From an uncultured Candidatus Melainabacteria bacterium (GTDB lineage: Bacteria > Cyanobacteriota > Vampirovibrionia > Gastranaerophilales > Gastranaerophilaceae), in NCBI GenBank assembly GCA_934728585.1, contig CAKVDZ010000002.1, forward strand, positions 1 through 64,000: 64,000 nucleotides of DNA, written 5' to 3'. Of this stretch, positions 53,414 through 62,955 are shown piece by piece. The translations under genes and the position numbers were made by a program. Under the pieces are notes generated by a model. That model did not search any database. It was not told the DNA's origin and saw only the letters and a program-made list of their open reading frames with translations. Every line of letters starts with the position of its first letter. The stretch's first letter is position 1.

Positions 53414-54124
53414 ATGAAAAACGTTTTAATTACAGGTGCTTCAAAAGGAATTGGTAAGGTTATTGCACAAACTTTATCGAAGGATTACAACGTTTTTACG
53501 ACAGCAAGAACTGAAAAAGCGTTAAAAGAGCTTAATTTAGCAGGTTATTGCATTTGCGATTTTGAAAAATCAACAGATTTGGCAAAACTATCTGAATTTA
53601 TAAAAAACAATAACATCGATATTTTAATCAATAATGCTGGGATTTACACATACAACCCTATTGAGAATATGGACTATACTCATATTTCAGAAATTTTTAA
53701 AGTAAATTCAATAGCACCAGCATACCTTATTTCAGCAGTAACTCCGTATATGAAATCTAAGAAATGGGGTAGAATTGTAAATATTGGTTCTATTAGCGGA
53801 GTTATGGGAGAAGCTTGTGCAAGTATGTATTCAGCAACGAAAGCTTCTTTGATAGGTATGACAAAAGCACTTGCACTAGAATTAGCGCAAGACAATATTA
53901 CAGTAAACACCATTAACCCAGGGTGGGTAGATACCGAACTTGGCGAGCAATCTATTGAAGACTCTGAATTTAATAAAGATGAAATTATTGAATGTATTCC
54001 ACAAAAAAGGTTTGTCGAACCAGTTGAAATTGCAAACCTTATCAAATACTTAATTTCAGACGAAGCAAAAGGGTTAACAGGTCAATCTATCAACCTTTGC
54101 GCAGGTTTAAGCGTAGGATTTTAG
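53414..54124 (+). CDS. Short-chain dehydrogenase/reductase
   Basis: A 236-residue classical SDR with the cofactor motif TGASKGIG (7-14), NNAG (73-76), and the catalytic triad Ser126, Tyr139 and Lys143 (YSATK). The N-terminus and C-terminal GQSINLCAGLSVGF match the FabG-like group, but a true fabG usually lies with fatty acid genes, so the substrate stays open. AGG precedes the ATG. The stop is three bases from the convergent secreted protein gene. Confidence 0.85.
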   Translation: MKNVLITGASKGIGKVIAQTLSKDYNVFTTARTEKALKELNLAGYCICDFEKSTDLAKLSEFIKNNNIDILINNAGIYTYNPIENMDYTHISEIFKVNSIAPAYLISAVTPYMKSKKWGRIVNIGSISGVMGEACASMYSATKASLIGMTKALALELAQDNITVNTINPGWVDTELGEQSIEDSEFNKDEIIECIPQKRFVEPVEIANLIKYLISDEAKGLTGQSINLCAGLSVGF

Positions 54125-54127
54125 CTC

Positions 54128-54766
54128 CTATTTTATTGCAGGGAACGCGTAAATTTTACCCTCGTCACTTCTCCAACGCATATAACCAGTTTTGCCTAAA
54201 TTGTTTTCAATTGCAGTTACAAGTGCCCAATTACCTTTTATAACTGTAAATTTAATCTTTTCTGGTTTTGTCAAAGTTTGCATAACCTGTGACTCGTCAG
54301 TACTTCCGCTATGCAAATCTTTAACAGATTTTGGCGCATCAGAGATTATAAACAAGCCATATTTTCTGCCATAAGTATTGTAGAAATTACGCCACAACAT
54401 AAAGCGCAAATCTTCAGATTTTACCCAACCTTTTTTTAGAGGTTTTTTGCAGTAAATAATTTCTACCCAATCCTCTGTATAATCAGTAACTTGCGCATAA
54501 GCAAGTTCTTTTTGCTGAACAAATACTGAAAATATATCGTCTGCAGTACCTTTTGAACAGTTGAAAGAGTCATAATCCCAATTTGCACGATACAAAACAG
54601 TCGAATTTGTATCAGGTTTAGAATAAACTAGTATATTTTTCGGCATTTGATACATACCAATGGTGTATGATGAAATATCTTCAGTTGTTGCAGGCAAAAT
54701 ATTTGCATTTGCAGTCAAATTCAATATCAAAAATGCTGATAAAAATACTAGTATTCTTTTAAACAT
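54128..54766 (-). CDS. Secreted SH3-like protein of unknown function
   Basis: A 212-residue protein with a signal peptide (1-22, cleavage near ANANI). The mature part has an SH3-like pattern in its first half (NILVYSKPDTNSTVLYR and WVEIIYCKKPLKKGWVKSEDL), often found in periplasmic cell-wall binding proteins, and a second strand-rich half ending KTGYMRWRSDEGKIYAF. Two or three Cys could form a disulfide. It is downstream of pheT by six bases but not functionally related. Confidence 0.75.
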   Translation of the reverse strand: MFKRILVFLSAFLILNLTANANILPATTEDISSYTIGMYQMPKNILVYSKPDTNSTVLYRANWDYDSFNCSKGTADDIFSVFVQQKELAYAQVTDYTEDWVEIIYCKKPLKKGWVKSEDLRFMLWRNFYNTYGRKYGLFIISDAPKSVKDLHSGSTDESQVMQTLTKPEKIKFTVIKGNWALVTAIENNLGKTGYMRWRSDEGKIYAFPAIK

Positions 54767-54772
54767 GTCTTA

Positions 54773-57235
54773 TTACTCCCTAAATGAGATTTCGCTGTAA
54801 GCTTTTTGTAAACCTGTTTTTAAGGCACTCATTTGACTTTCGATAACTTCTTCAGTCAAAGTTGTTTTTTCATCTTGTAATTTTATTCTAAAAGCTAAAC
54901 TTTTAAATCCCTCTTTGATATGTTCACCTTGGTAAACATCAAAAATTTCAGAGCCTTTAAATAGGTTATTTTGAATTGATTTTTTGATTACTTTTTGAAT
55001 ATCAGCGTATGTAATATCTTCAGGAATTACAAATGCGATATCTCTTTGAACCTCTGGGAATTGAGGCAAGTGTTTGAAGTGAGGAACACTTTCGTGAACG
55101 CAAGATAAAATTTCATCTAAATTAACTTCAAACAAGAACGCATCTTGATTCAATTTCATTTTATCTTTCAATAATGGGTGAATTTGTCCAAAATATCCGA
55201 TATCCTTTGCTTGCTTACCTAACATAACAAGTTTTGCAGTTTTGTAAGGGTGCATATAGTTAACGTCTTCGCATGCTTTAATTTGAATTCTATTTTCTAA
55301 ACCAAGACTTGCGAGTAATTTTTCAAAAACACCTTTTACTGTGTAGAAATCAGTTTTTTGAGTATGTTGCCATTTTGAATTTTCAATATCACCAGAAATT
55401 AAACCAGCCAAAACTCTTGTTTCAGTAACACCTGAATTTTTTTCTGTTGTTTCTTTGTCTTTCAAATAAGTTCTACCGATTTCATATACCCAGTAATTTT
55501 TTTGACCATTGTCATAATTACCTTTAAAACAGCTTAAAACGTTAGCAGCAAGATTTTGACGAAGCATTGAATATTCTTCACTTGCAGCATTTGCAACAGT
55601 TACAGCTTGTTCAGCATTATAAGTCATCATATATTGATCTAAAAGAGATTTACCAATTAGAGAAGTTGTTGCAATTTCGTTCAAACCGCAAGAACGCATT
55701 AAATTGTGGATTTTTGCGACTGTTTTTTCTTCAAGAGAAATTTCCGCAACTGTATTTTTTTCAGGTAATGTTGGTGGAACTTTATCATAACCGTAAATTC
55801 TTGAAATTTCCTCAATTAAATCAATTTCTCTGTAAACATCATCAACTCTGAAAGATGGAACTTCAACTTTAGCTGCAATTTCATTTTTGCCCAAAATAGT
55901 AAATCCTAATTTTTCAAGAATAGAAAGCACTTTGTCTGTTGAAATTTCAATGCCTAAAATTCTTTTAATTTCAGAGTATCTCAATGTAATAGGCTCAATA
56001 GCGTATTCATCAGAACCTGTTTGACAAACGCCATCAACTTTTGCATCAGCGTATTCAACAAGTAACTGCATAGCACGCATTAAAGCTTGTTTTACAGCGC
56101 CCATATCAATACCGCGTTCAAATCTAGCGCCAGCTTCTGAACGATAACCAACACTTCTTGCACTTCTTCTGTTTGCTGATGGTACAAAATAAGCAGCTTC
56201 TAAAGCTATATTTTTAGTATTGTCGTCAATTTCAGAGTTTTCGCCACCGAAAACACCACCTAAACAAACTGGTTTTTCTTTTGTTGCGATTAAAACACTA
56301 TCATGAGTTAATTTTCTTTCAACACCGTCAAGAGTAACAAGTGTTTCGCCCTCATTTGCACGTCTAACGCAAAGATAATTGTCTAATTTATCTCTGTCAA
56401 AAGCATGAAGTGGAGTTCCCAACTCAAGTAAAACGTAGTTTGTAATATCAACTACATTGTTAATTGCACGAATGCCAGATGAAATCAATCGTTTTTGAAT
56501 CCAATCTGGAGATTTTTTGATTTTAATACCGCTTAAAAGACCTAAAGAGTAAAATTTGCAAACATCTTCATCTTTAATTTCAACTTCAAAACCGTCGTTT
56601 CCGTATTCAACAGTTGCTTGAAGTGGAGAATATTTCAAGTGTCTATCAAAGATTGCGCACAATTCACGCGCAACACCAATAACAGACATTTGGTCGCCTC
56701 TATTTGCAGTAGGTGCAACATTTAAAATAATATCTTCTTCAAGATTTAAAACATCTTCTAAGTTTTTTCCGATTTCAACATCTTCAATAAATCTGTTTAA
56801 AATCAAGATTCCGTCTTCTTCTTGGTAATTTCTATCGCTCAAACCTAATTCATCAGCTGAACATAACATACCTTGGGATTCAACACCTCTAATAACAGCT
56901 GGAGTTAGAGTAAAGTGTTCGCCTGTTTTTCTGTCCAAAACTTCAGAACCAACTGACGCATAAGGGATAATTTGACCCTCTTGAATATTTTGTGCACCAC
57001 AAACAACAGTTTTAACTTCTGAACCGATATTTACATCTACAAGGTGCAATTTATCAGCGTTTGGGTGATTGTTAATCTTTTCAATTCTTGCTGTAATAAT
57101 TTTTTTGAATTCAGGTTTTAAATAATCAATACCTTCAACCTCTAAACCACTCATAGTAAGTTCATGAGCAATTTGTTTTTCGTCAATTCCATCTAAATCT
57201 ACGAATTCTTTTAACCAATTAAGCGATACTTGCAT
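54773..57235 (-). CDS. pheT: Phenylalanyl-tRNA synthetase beta subunit
   Basis: The 820-residue beta subunit of the tetrameric enzyme. The N-terminal tRNA-binding domain (about 40-150) carries KADKLHLVDV-like features, followed by B3/B4 (editing) and the C-terminal anticodon-binding FDX-ACB domain (HFKHLPQFPEVQRDIAFVIP). Its start overlaps the end of the phosphohexomutase gene by 17 bases. pheS, usually directly upstream, is absent here, so the alpha subunit is encoded elsewhere. No T-box leader was found. Confidence 0.97.
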   Translation of the reverse strand: MQVSLNWLKEFVDLDGIDEKQIAHELTMSGLEVEGIDYLKPEFKKIITARIEKINNHPNADKLHLVDVNIGSEVKTVVCGAQNIQEGQIIPYASVGSEVLDRKTGEHFTLTPAVIRGVESQGMLCSADELGLSDRNYQEEDGILILNRFIEDVEIGKNLEDVLNLEEDIILNVAPTANRGDQMSVIGVARELCAIFDRHLKYSPLQATVEYGNDGFEVEIKDEDVCKFYSLGLLSGIKIKKSPDWIQKRLISSGIRAINNVVDITNYVLLELGTPLHAFDRDKLDNYLCVRRANEGETLVTLDGVERKLTHDSVLIATKEKPVCLGGVFGGENSEIDDNTKNIALEAAYFVPSANRRSARSVGYRSEAGARFERGIDMGAVKQALMRAMQLLVEYADAKVDGVCQTGSDEYAIEPITLRYSEIKRILGIEISTDKVLSILEKLGFTILGKNEIAAKVEVPSFRVDDVYREIDLIEEISRIYGYDKVPPTLPEKNTVAEISLEEKTVAKIHNLMRSCGLNEIATTSLIGKSLLDQYMMTYNAEQAVTVANAASEEYSMLRQNLAANVLSCFKGNYDNGQKNYWVYEIGRTYLKDKETTEKNSGVTETRVLAGLISGDIENSKWQHTQKTDFYTVKGVFEKLLASLGLENRIQIKACEDVNYMHPYKTAKLVMLGKQAKDIGYFGQIHPLLKDKMKLNQDAFLFEVNLDEILSCVHESVPHFKHLPQFPEVQRDIAFVIPEDITYADIQKVIKKSIQNNLFKGSEIFDVYQGEHIKEGFKSLAFRIKLQDEKTTLTEEVIESQMSALKTGLQKAYSEISFRE

Positions 57236-58604
57236 TTTTTATATTCTCCTTAAATTCTTCTATTTTTTCCAAACTGTCACATTCGATGTAAATTCTAAGT
57301 AGCGGTTCTGTCCCACTTGGGCGAACCAAAATCCAACTGTTATCATCGAAATATAATTTTACACCGTCAATTTTGTTAACGCGTACGACTTTATATTTTC
57401 CTAATTCTTTTAAGTTTTCAGCTTTTTCAAGAGCAATTTTAACCTGTTCTTGATTTTCCAATCTTGAATCAATTCTATCATTGTAGAATTTAGCGCCAGC
57501 AAACTTATGCAAATCTTCTTCTAGTTGAACGAGTGTTTTATGCTCATACGCCATAGCTTCAAGAATTAATAAATTTGCTAAAATACCGTCTTTTTCTGGA
57601 ATATGACCTTGAATAGAAAGTCCGCCAGAATCTTCGCCACCGATAATCGGATTGTATTTTCTCATCGCTTCGCCTACATGCTTGAATCCTACAGCGGTTT
57701 CAACAAGTTCAACGTTTAATTTTTTAGCCAAAATATCTAATAGTGAACTTGCCCCAACAGTCTTTACCAATGCACCTTTTAAACCTTTGTTTTTAGTCAA
57801 ATGCATTAATAAAATTGCGATAATTTCGTTTGGTGTTACATAGTTTCCCTTTTCATCAATAACTCCAAATCTATCACCATCACCGTCATTTGCAAATCCA
57901 ACCACATTGTGTGAAGTTTTAATTTTTTCGATAAGTTCTTGCATATATTGAGGTTTTGGTTCAGGCATACCGCCACCAAAATTTGGATCGTGCTTCATGT
58001 GTAAACTTTTGAATTTTATACCTTTATCTTTCAAAAGTTTGTCAAAATAACCAATTGTAGCAGAATATAAACCATCAAAGATAAAATCTGTTTTGTTATT
58101 TTTAATTTTGTCAAAATCTATTAAATTTTCTAAATGTTTGAAGTAATCCGCAGAAAAATCACAGTACTCAAATGCGCCACTCAAACTATTTTCAATAGAT
58201 TGACCTAAGTTAGCAACAATTTCATCTGTAATTTCACTTGTTGCAGGACCAGCATAATCAGGGATAAACTTTAATCCTAAATATTCAGGCGGATTGTGAC
58301 TTGCTGTAAACATAATCGCACAAGCGTTCAAATGTTTTGCACTGTACGCTAAAACTGGAGTTGGAACGACTTTTTTGCTATACAATACGTGAAAACCTTT
58401 TTGTACAAGGATATCAGCGCAAAGCTTTGAAAAAACATCTGCCATATTACGTGGGTCATACCCAACGATAATTTTTTTACTTAATCCAAAATTGTCAAAA
58501 ACATACTTTGCTATTGCGTTTGACGCCAAAGTTACATTTTCAGAATTAAAGTCTTTTCCAACTACGGCTCTCCAGCCGTCTGTCCCAAATTTTATATTTG
58601 CCAT
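57219..58604 (-). CDS. Phosphoglucomutase/phosphomannomutase
   Basis: A 461-residue alpha-D-phosphohexomutase. The phosphoserine loop TASHNPP is at about 100-106 (Ser102), the metal loop DGDGDR at 240-245, the sugar-binding GGEDSGG, and the C-terminal phosphate site RPSGTEPLLR. It interconverts hexose 6- and 1-phosphates; preference for glucose, mannose or glucosamine cannot be assigned firmly. It is divergent from pheA with a 48-base gap that holds both ribosome sites. Confidence 0.92.
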   Translation of the reverse strand: MANIKFGTDGWRAVVGKDFNSENVTLASNAIAKYVFDNFGLSKKIIVGYDPRNMADVFSKLCADILVQKGFHVLYSKKVVPTPVLAYSAKHLNACAIMFTASHNPPEYLGLKFIPDYAGPATSEITDEIVANLGQSIENSLSGAFEYCDFSADYFKHLENLIDFDKIKNNKTDFIFDGLYSATIGYFDKLLKDKGIKFKSLHMKHDPNFGGGMPEPKPQYMQELIEKIKTSHNVVGFANDGDGDRFGVIDEKGNYVTPNEIIAILLMHLTKNKGLKGALVKTVGASSLLDILAKKLNVELVETAVGFKHVGEAMRKYNPIIGGEDSGGLSIQGHIPEKDGILANLLILEAMAYEHKTLVQLEEDLHKFAGAKFYNDRIDSRLENQEQVKIALEKAENLKELGKYKVVRVNKIDGVKLYFDDNSWILVRPSGTEPLLRIYIECDSLEKIEEFKENIKNASIA

Positions 58605-58652
58605 TTCTTGTCCCTTTTAGTAAAATTATAAATAAAACAAGGAGAATTATCA

Positions 58653-59513
58653 ATGAATTTTTTATCAGAAGTTACAAGAATTGCATACTTAGGACCAGGA
58701 GGGTCATATTGCGAAATGGCAAAAGACAAACTTCTTGATAAATACGACATTTATCCAATGGAAGAACCGTTGAATATGATTAGTCGAGTTATTGATTTTG
58801 TTGACGAAAACCCTAATACCGTAGGTGTTATACCAATTGAAAACTCAATTGAGGGTGCAGTTAGAGAATCTAGTGATTCATTAATTAAAACAAAAAATCC
58901 AAATATTAGAATTTTGTCAGAAATTGTAATTCCGATAAAACACTGTTTATTATCTAAGGTTACAGAATTATACTCAATTACAGGGGTAATTTCACATCCT
59001 CAAGCGCTTGCACAATGTCATAAGTTTATACAAAACAATTTACCACTAAATCTTGACATCGTAAGAGCGACGAGTACAGCTGAAGCGGCACGTTCGCTTG
59101 ACGGATACAACTTAACATATTCTGCAATTGGTAGCCAAAAAACAGCACAATTGTATAATTTGAATATTATCTGTGAAAATATTAACGATGACCCATCAAA
59201 TCAAACTCGTTTTGCACTAATTGGCGACTTAGATACACCAATTACAGGCAAAGACAAAACAAGTATTGCATTTTCTACTGAGAACGTTTCTGGTGCCTTG
59301 TTGGTAATCTTGAAGATATTTTCAAAATATAATTTAAACTTGTCATACATTGATTCAAGACCATCAAAAACAAAATTTGGACAATATACATTCTATGTTG
59401 ATTTCGACGGACATATAAAAGATGAAGTCGTAAGACTAGCAACAGAAGAAATCAAAGCTCAATCAACTTTTTACCGCTTTATTGGCTCATATGAAAAGTA
59501 TTCAGTTGTATAG
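58653..59513 (+). CDS. pheA: Prephenate dehydratase
   Basis: Makes phenylpyruvate from prephenate for phenylalanine synthesis. The 286-residue protein has a PDT domain starting RIAYLGPGGSYCEMA, the conserved NQTRFALIG, and a C-terminal ACT domain (about 205-280) whose ESRP regulatory motif is DSRP, consistent with feedback by phenylalanine. No fused chorismate mutase. AAGGAG precedes the ATG. Confidence 0.93.
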   Translation: MNFLSEVTRIAYLGPGGSYCEMAKDKLLDKYDIYPMEEPLNMISRVIDFVDENPNTVGVIPIENSIEGAVRESSDSLIKTKNPNIRILSEIVIPIKHCLLSKVTELYSITGVISHPQALAQCHKFIQNNLPLNLDIVRATSTAEAARSLDGYNLTYSAIGSQKTAQLYNLNIICENINDDPSNQTRFALIGDLDTPITGKDKTSIAFSTENVSGALLVILKIFSKYNLNLSYIDSRPSKTKFGQYTFYVDFDGHIKDEVVRLATEEIKAQSTFYRFIGSYEKYSVV

Positions 59514-59532
59514 TGCAGATTTTACTGCTAGT

Positions 59533-59568
59533 AAAACGAGGTGGAATATTAAATATCCACCTCGTTTT
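59533..59568. terminator. Bidirectional terminator between pheA and the prepilin
   Basis: A 13-bp stem AAAACGAGGTGGA/TCCACCTCGTTTT with a ten-base loop, which can pair partly, lies between convergent genes and has T-runs on both sides. Confidence 0.85.
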
Positions 59569-59592
59569 GTTTTATGAGTATTAAACTAATTA

Positions 59593-60810
59593 CTAATTAG
59601 CAAAGCAAGTATTTACAGTAGAACTTGTAGGAATTTTGCTACGCTTGTTAATTTTTGGATATCTCAAATATGAACAAGCCATAGCATCAATCTTCGAAGT
59701 ATTACTAGCATTTAGAAGTTTTACTTTACCATTAGCTTCTACTCTTAACAAGAATTTTGTAGGAGCTTTACAAGTAGATGCGTTATAACTGCAAGTTTCA
59801 TTGTTCAAACGAGTTAAACGTTCCCCTATTCCTGAATTATCCGACCAATCAACCTTTTTCAAATACACAGTTATATCAGCATATTTTCCACTGTCATTGA
59901 AATGATCTTCAATGCTAAATACAATACCGTCTGGAGTTCCAAATTTAACTGTATTAGCACTAATAAGCGGTGCAGCAATTGTGTTTACGCGATTTGCAAA
60001 ACTTACGGCGAATTTATTACTTGCACTTACATTAACATTTCGTAAAAATGGGAATTTTTGTCTTTGTTCAGCACTAATATTAGTATCTGCGAAACCTTTA
60101 CCGATAACGGAAATTTCATTTTTAGTAAAATCAAACTCTGTTTCTTCTGGCATTGTACATTCACATGAGCTAGGATTCCAAGTTCCACCCTCAGAACGAC
60201 ATTGTAGACGATCAGCAACATTACAAGATAATCCAGGTAAGACGGTCGTGCCGCCATCTGGTCTTGGTAGCACAGCTCTACTTAAACAAGTACAATTAGC
60301 AGTCAAATAACCATTATCTCCATATTTTGCACTACAAGCTAGTTGATCTGCAGTAGAACAAGCTGTTTTATCTGTTTTTGAGTCTAAATCTAAATCTAAT
60401 TCAAGATCCTTGTTCGTAAGATCTTCCCTACATTTTGTTGATAATTTTTCTTTTTGAGTTGCACAACTATTTCCAAAATCATCATTGTATGGTACAGTTG
60501 CTCTCTCCAATTCAACACAGTAAACCCTTTCATACATTTTTTCACAAGTTTGCGGTACTTGTGTAACCATTGATTTTATTGATTTTGTACTGTCAAAATT
60601 AAGAGCAATAACTTCTGAACTTGGGTACAAATCCTTATCAGAAAGTAATTCTTTAATTACTTTCTGAGTTGTCATATATGACTTTCTAAATAAAATCACA
60701 TCTTTATCTGGCTTTGCCGCACTAACAGCAACTATTGATAATACGGCTAAAATACCAACAATACCAATAATTATCAGTGCCTCTGTCATAGTAAAAGCTT
60801 TTTTCATCAT
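59593..60810 (-). CDS. Large Cys-rich prepilin-like protein
   Basis: A 405-residue protein with a class III prepilin leader (MMKKAFTMTEALIIIGIVG; Glu at mature position 5) and a large exported domain. Two Cys-rich repeats lie at about 148-172 and 191-215, with matching ADQLAC and ADRLQC then GGTW and CEC/CTC. Many cysteines need oxidative folding. It is the downstream member of a tandem pair with the gene at 60913, to which its C-terminal half is related (NKFAVSFANRVNT versus NKFAYNFGTMFVE, then DGIVFSIEDHF versus DGINWTVTDNF). Confidence 0.8.
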   Translation of the reverse strand: MMKKAFTMTEALIIIGIVGILAVLSIVAVSAAKPDKDVILFRKSYMTTQKVIKELLSDKDLYPSSEVIALNFDSTKSIKSMVTQVPQTCEKMYERVYCVELERATVPYNDDFGNSCATQKEKLSTKCREDLTNKDLELDLDLDSKTDKTACSTADQLACSAKYGDNGYLTANCTCLSRAVLPRPDGGTTVLPGLSCNVADRLQCRSEGGTWNPSSCECTMPEETEFDFTKNEISVIGKGFADTNISAEQRQKFPFLRNVNVSASNKFAVSFANRVNTIAAPLISANTVKFGTPDGIVFSIEDHFNDSGKYADITVYLKKVDWSDNSGIGERLTRLNNETCSYNASTCKAPTKFLLRVEANGKVKLLNASNTSKIDAMACSYLRYPKINKRSKIPTSSTVNTCFAN

Positions 60811-60912
60811 ACTTTACCTCACTTTTATATATTTACCTATTTTATCTTTTTGTAGAACAATTCCGTGCAAAATGAATAAAAGCCATTGAGCACGGAATTA
60901 AATAAACTTATA

Positions 60913-61932
60913 TTAATTAGCTTTTTGTAATAAATTTGCAGCATTCCCATCTGGAGTGATTTTTCCACTTGAATCAACCGTAAATCTGTAAGAAGTACCA
61001 TTTTCTTTTAATCTAACGTCAATGAATGCGTTTTGCGATGCAGTAGCAAAGTTATCAGTTACAGTCCAATTGATTCCATCTTTTGTTTTGAATGAAACTA
61101 CATTGTTTGAAGTTGTTTCTGGAGTTTCAACAAACATTGTACCAAAATTGTATGCAAACTTGTTAGCTGCGGTATATTTTGGATTAGATGCATTTGCAGG
61201 AAGATTTGTGTTCAAAAACACTTGATATCTGTCAATTTTTTGATATCCGTTGCTTGCACCATCTATGCCAGAGCCAGGTTCCATAACAGTGCCGTCTGGA
61301 TTAACTGCATAAATACCGTTGATCATCGTACTACCTGTAATTTCATCAGGAATTGTATTTCCATTAGAAGAGCCTGAAGAAGATGAAGATGATGTAGATG
61401 AGGTAGATGTATTACCGCCAGAGCATTTACCACAGTTTTTACCCATAGTAGCAGATGTATCTACCCAGGTGCCTCCATTTGCAAGACAATCTTGTTTCAT
61501 TTCAGCCATCGCAGCTGCATGACAAGCAAACTGAGCTTCAGATTGAGAAGAACAGTCACCACCAACACCACTACTACAAAAAGTATTCGTAAGACTTGCC
61601 CACGAAGACCCAGAAGCAGACGATGTTACAGTAGAAAGACAACTTGAACTTGGATCAAACTTTTTTTCATCTTGAAATTTATCTAAACTTATTGGTGTAA
61701 AAGCTGAAACTGTTGATTTTGAAGACATAAAACTAACAGCTAGAGGATATAAATCTTCATTATTTGCCAAACTTGCAACAGCTTCTGACAAACTTTTATA
61801 TGCTTTTTGAAGCATAATCGCATCTTGATCTGGTTTTTTACTAACCAAGCTGACAATAGTAATTACTGCTATTATACCAATTACACCAATCATAACAAGT
61901 GTTTCAGTAAGAGTAAATCCAAACTTTTTCAT
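60913..61932 (-). CDS. Cys- and Ser-rich prepilin-like protein
   Basis: A 339-residue prepilin-like protein (MKKFGFTLTETLVMIGVIG leader, conserved Glu kept). The middle has a Cys-rich block (about 124-172, with GGTW and CGKC) and a Ser/Thr-rich low-complexity linker (about 176-196). The C-terminal half resembles the protein at 59593. AGGAG precedes the ATG. It is probably a minor, surface-exposed pilus or secreted filament subunit; the linker would hold a tip domain away from the filament core. That is inference. Confidence 0.8.
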   Translation of the reverse strand: MKKFGFTLTETLVMIGVIGIIAVITIVSLVSKKPDQDAIMLQKAYKSLSEAVASLANNEDLYPLAVSFMSSKSTVSAFTPISLDKFQDEKKFDPSSSCLSTVTSSASGSSWASLTNTFCSSGVGGDCSSQSEAQFACHAAAMAEMKQDCLANGGTWVDTSATMGKNCGKCSGGNTSTSSTSSSSSSGSSNGNTIPDEITGSTMINGIYAVNPDGTVMEPGSGIDGASNGYQKIDRYQVFLNTNLPANASNPKYTAANKFAYNFGTMFVETPETTSNNVVSFKTKDGINWTVTDNFATASQNAFIDVRLKENGTSYRFTVDSSGKITPDGNAANLLQKAN

Positions 61933-62113
61933 ATAACTCTCCTTTATTAAATCGTTAGTATTAATAATAGTTTTATTCCCTAATTATAACACATTTTAAC
62001 AAACACTTGCAATATTTTCTTTTTTATATTAAAATATATTTACATATCATATGGATTGTAAAAAGTACACTATTTTTACCCATAAAACAATTTACCAACA
62101 CTAGGAAAATTTT

Positions 62114-62746
62114 ATGTTAAAAAAAACAGTAATAATCACTATCGCATTAGTGCTAGTATTCTGTCAACAAACACTAGCAGCCGAACTCTCAGAAAATGAA
62201 GTAAAAGCTATTATAGTAAAACATTCCGTTGAATTAGGCATTGAACCAGCTTTAGCTTTAAGTATTGCCAAAATGGAATCAAAATTCAAACACAACCTAA
62301 GAAGCCCTTATGGTGCAGTTGGAGTATTTCAATTGATGCCATCAACAGCTAAGACGTTAGGGGTAAATCCTTATTACCTTAGTGACAACATCAAGGGTGG
62401 TTTGATGTACTACAAAATGTTGTATAAAATGTTTGGCTCAACAGAACTAGCGCTTGCCGCATACAACGCAGGTCCTGTTGCAGTAAAACGTAATAAAAAC
62501 ATTAGTAAAGGGTTTGTAAACTCTATTATGGCTGATTACAACCACTACAAAAAACACCCTGATCAAGCCATGATTCAAGCCTCTAGAAAGGCTCCAAAAG
62601 TTCATACTCAACCAAAACCTGTTATTTCTACAAAACCATCAGTTAAAACAACCCCAACAACAAAAGGAAATTCTGCTGGTTTAAAACATACACTTGAGAT
62701 GATTGACGTTTCTGCAACTAAAGCGGTTAAAGATTCGTTGATTTAA
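62114..62746 (+). CDS. Lytic transglycosylase, SLT domain
   Basis: A 210-residue exported enzyme that cleaves peptidoglycan glycan strands. A signal peptide spans about 1-22. The SLT domain (about 35-150) has the catalytic Glu55 in AKMESKF, SPYGAVGVFQLMPSTAKTLG and LALAAYNAGP. A Lys/Pro/Thr-rich tail follows. Such enzymes often accompany pilus or secretion machinery, and it lies among prepilin genes here, though on the opposite strand to two of them. Confidence 0.92.
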   Translation: MLKKTVIITIALVLVFCQQTLAAELSENEVKAIIVKHSVELGIEPALALSIAKMESKFKHNLRSPYGAVGVFQLMPSTAKTLGVNPYYLSDNIKGGLMYYKMLYKMFGSTELALAAYNAGPVAVKRNKNISKGFVNSIMADYNHYKKHPDQAMIQASRKAPKVHTQPKPVISTKPSVKTTPTTKGNSAGLKHTLEMIDVSATKAVKDSLI

Positions 62747-62767
62747 CGAAATTACTAAAAGTTCTTT

Positions 62768-62794
62768 ACGGCGCGGAGCTAAGCTCCGCGCCGT
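62768..62794. terminator. GC-rich palindrome after the transglycosylase
   Basis: A perfect 13-bp inverted repeat ACGGCGCGGAGCT/AGCTCCGCGCCGT with a one-base centre, in a region otherwise near 30% GC. It lies 22 bases after the stop. The following T-run is short, so it may be a terminator or a REP-like mobile palindrome. Confidence 0.5.
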
Positions 62795-62861
62795 TCTTGT
62801 ATCAAAATAGACAAATGATGTTATACCCAACTCTTGCAGAAGATTATGAAACAAGTTAAAA

Positions 62862-62900
62862 ATGACATCTCATCACTAACCACTCACTATTAACAAATTT
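62862..62900. repeat. CACTATT-type intergenic repeat, second main copy
   Basis: ACATCTCATCACTAACCACT followed by CACTATTAACAAATTT aligns with 9020-9060, including the closing ACAAATTT. Both copies lie just upstream of a promoter. Confidence 0.55.
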
Positions 62901-62918
62901 GCTTTTAACTTTTCTTTT

Positions 62919-62927
62919 TGTTATAAT
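62919..62927 (+). promoter_or_regulatory. Extended -10 promoter of the prepilin at 62956
   Basis: TGTTATAAT is an extended -10, 28 bases before the ATG at 62956. A -35 is not clear. Confidence 0.5.
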
Positions 62928-62955
62928 CGACTTGTAAGTGTTTATAGGGGTCATT

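Noticed and set aside
57236..57320. T-box leader upstream of pheT
   Set aside because: pheT starts inside the end of the upstream gene, leaving no room for a leader.
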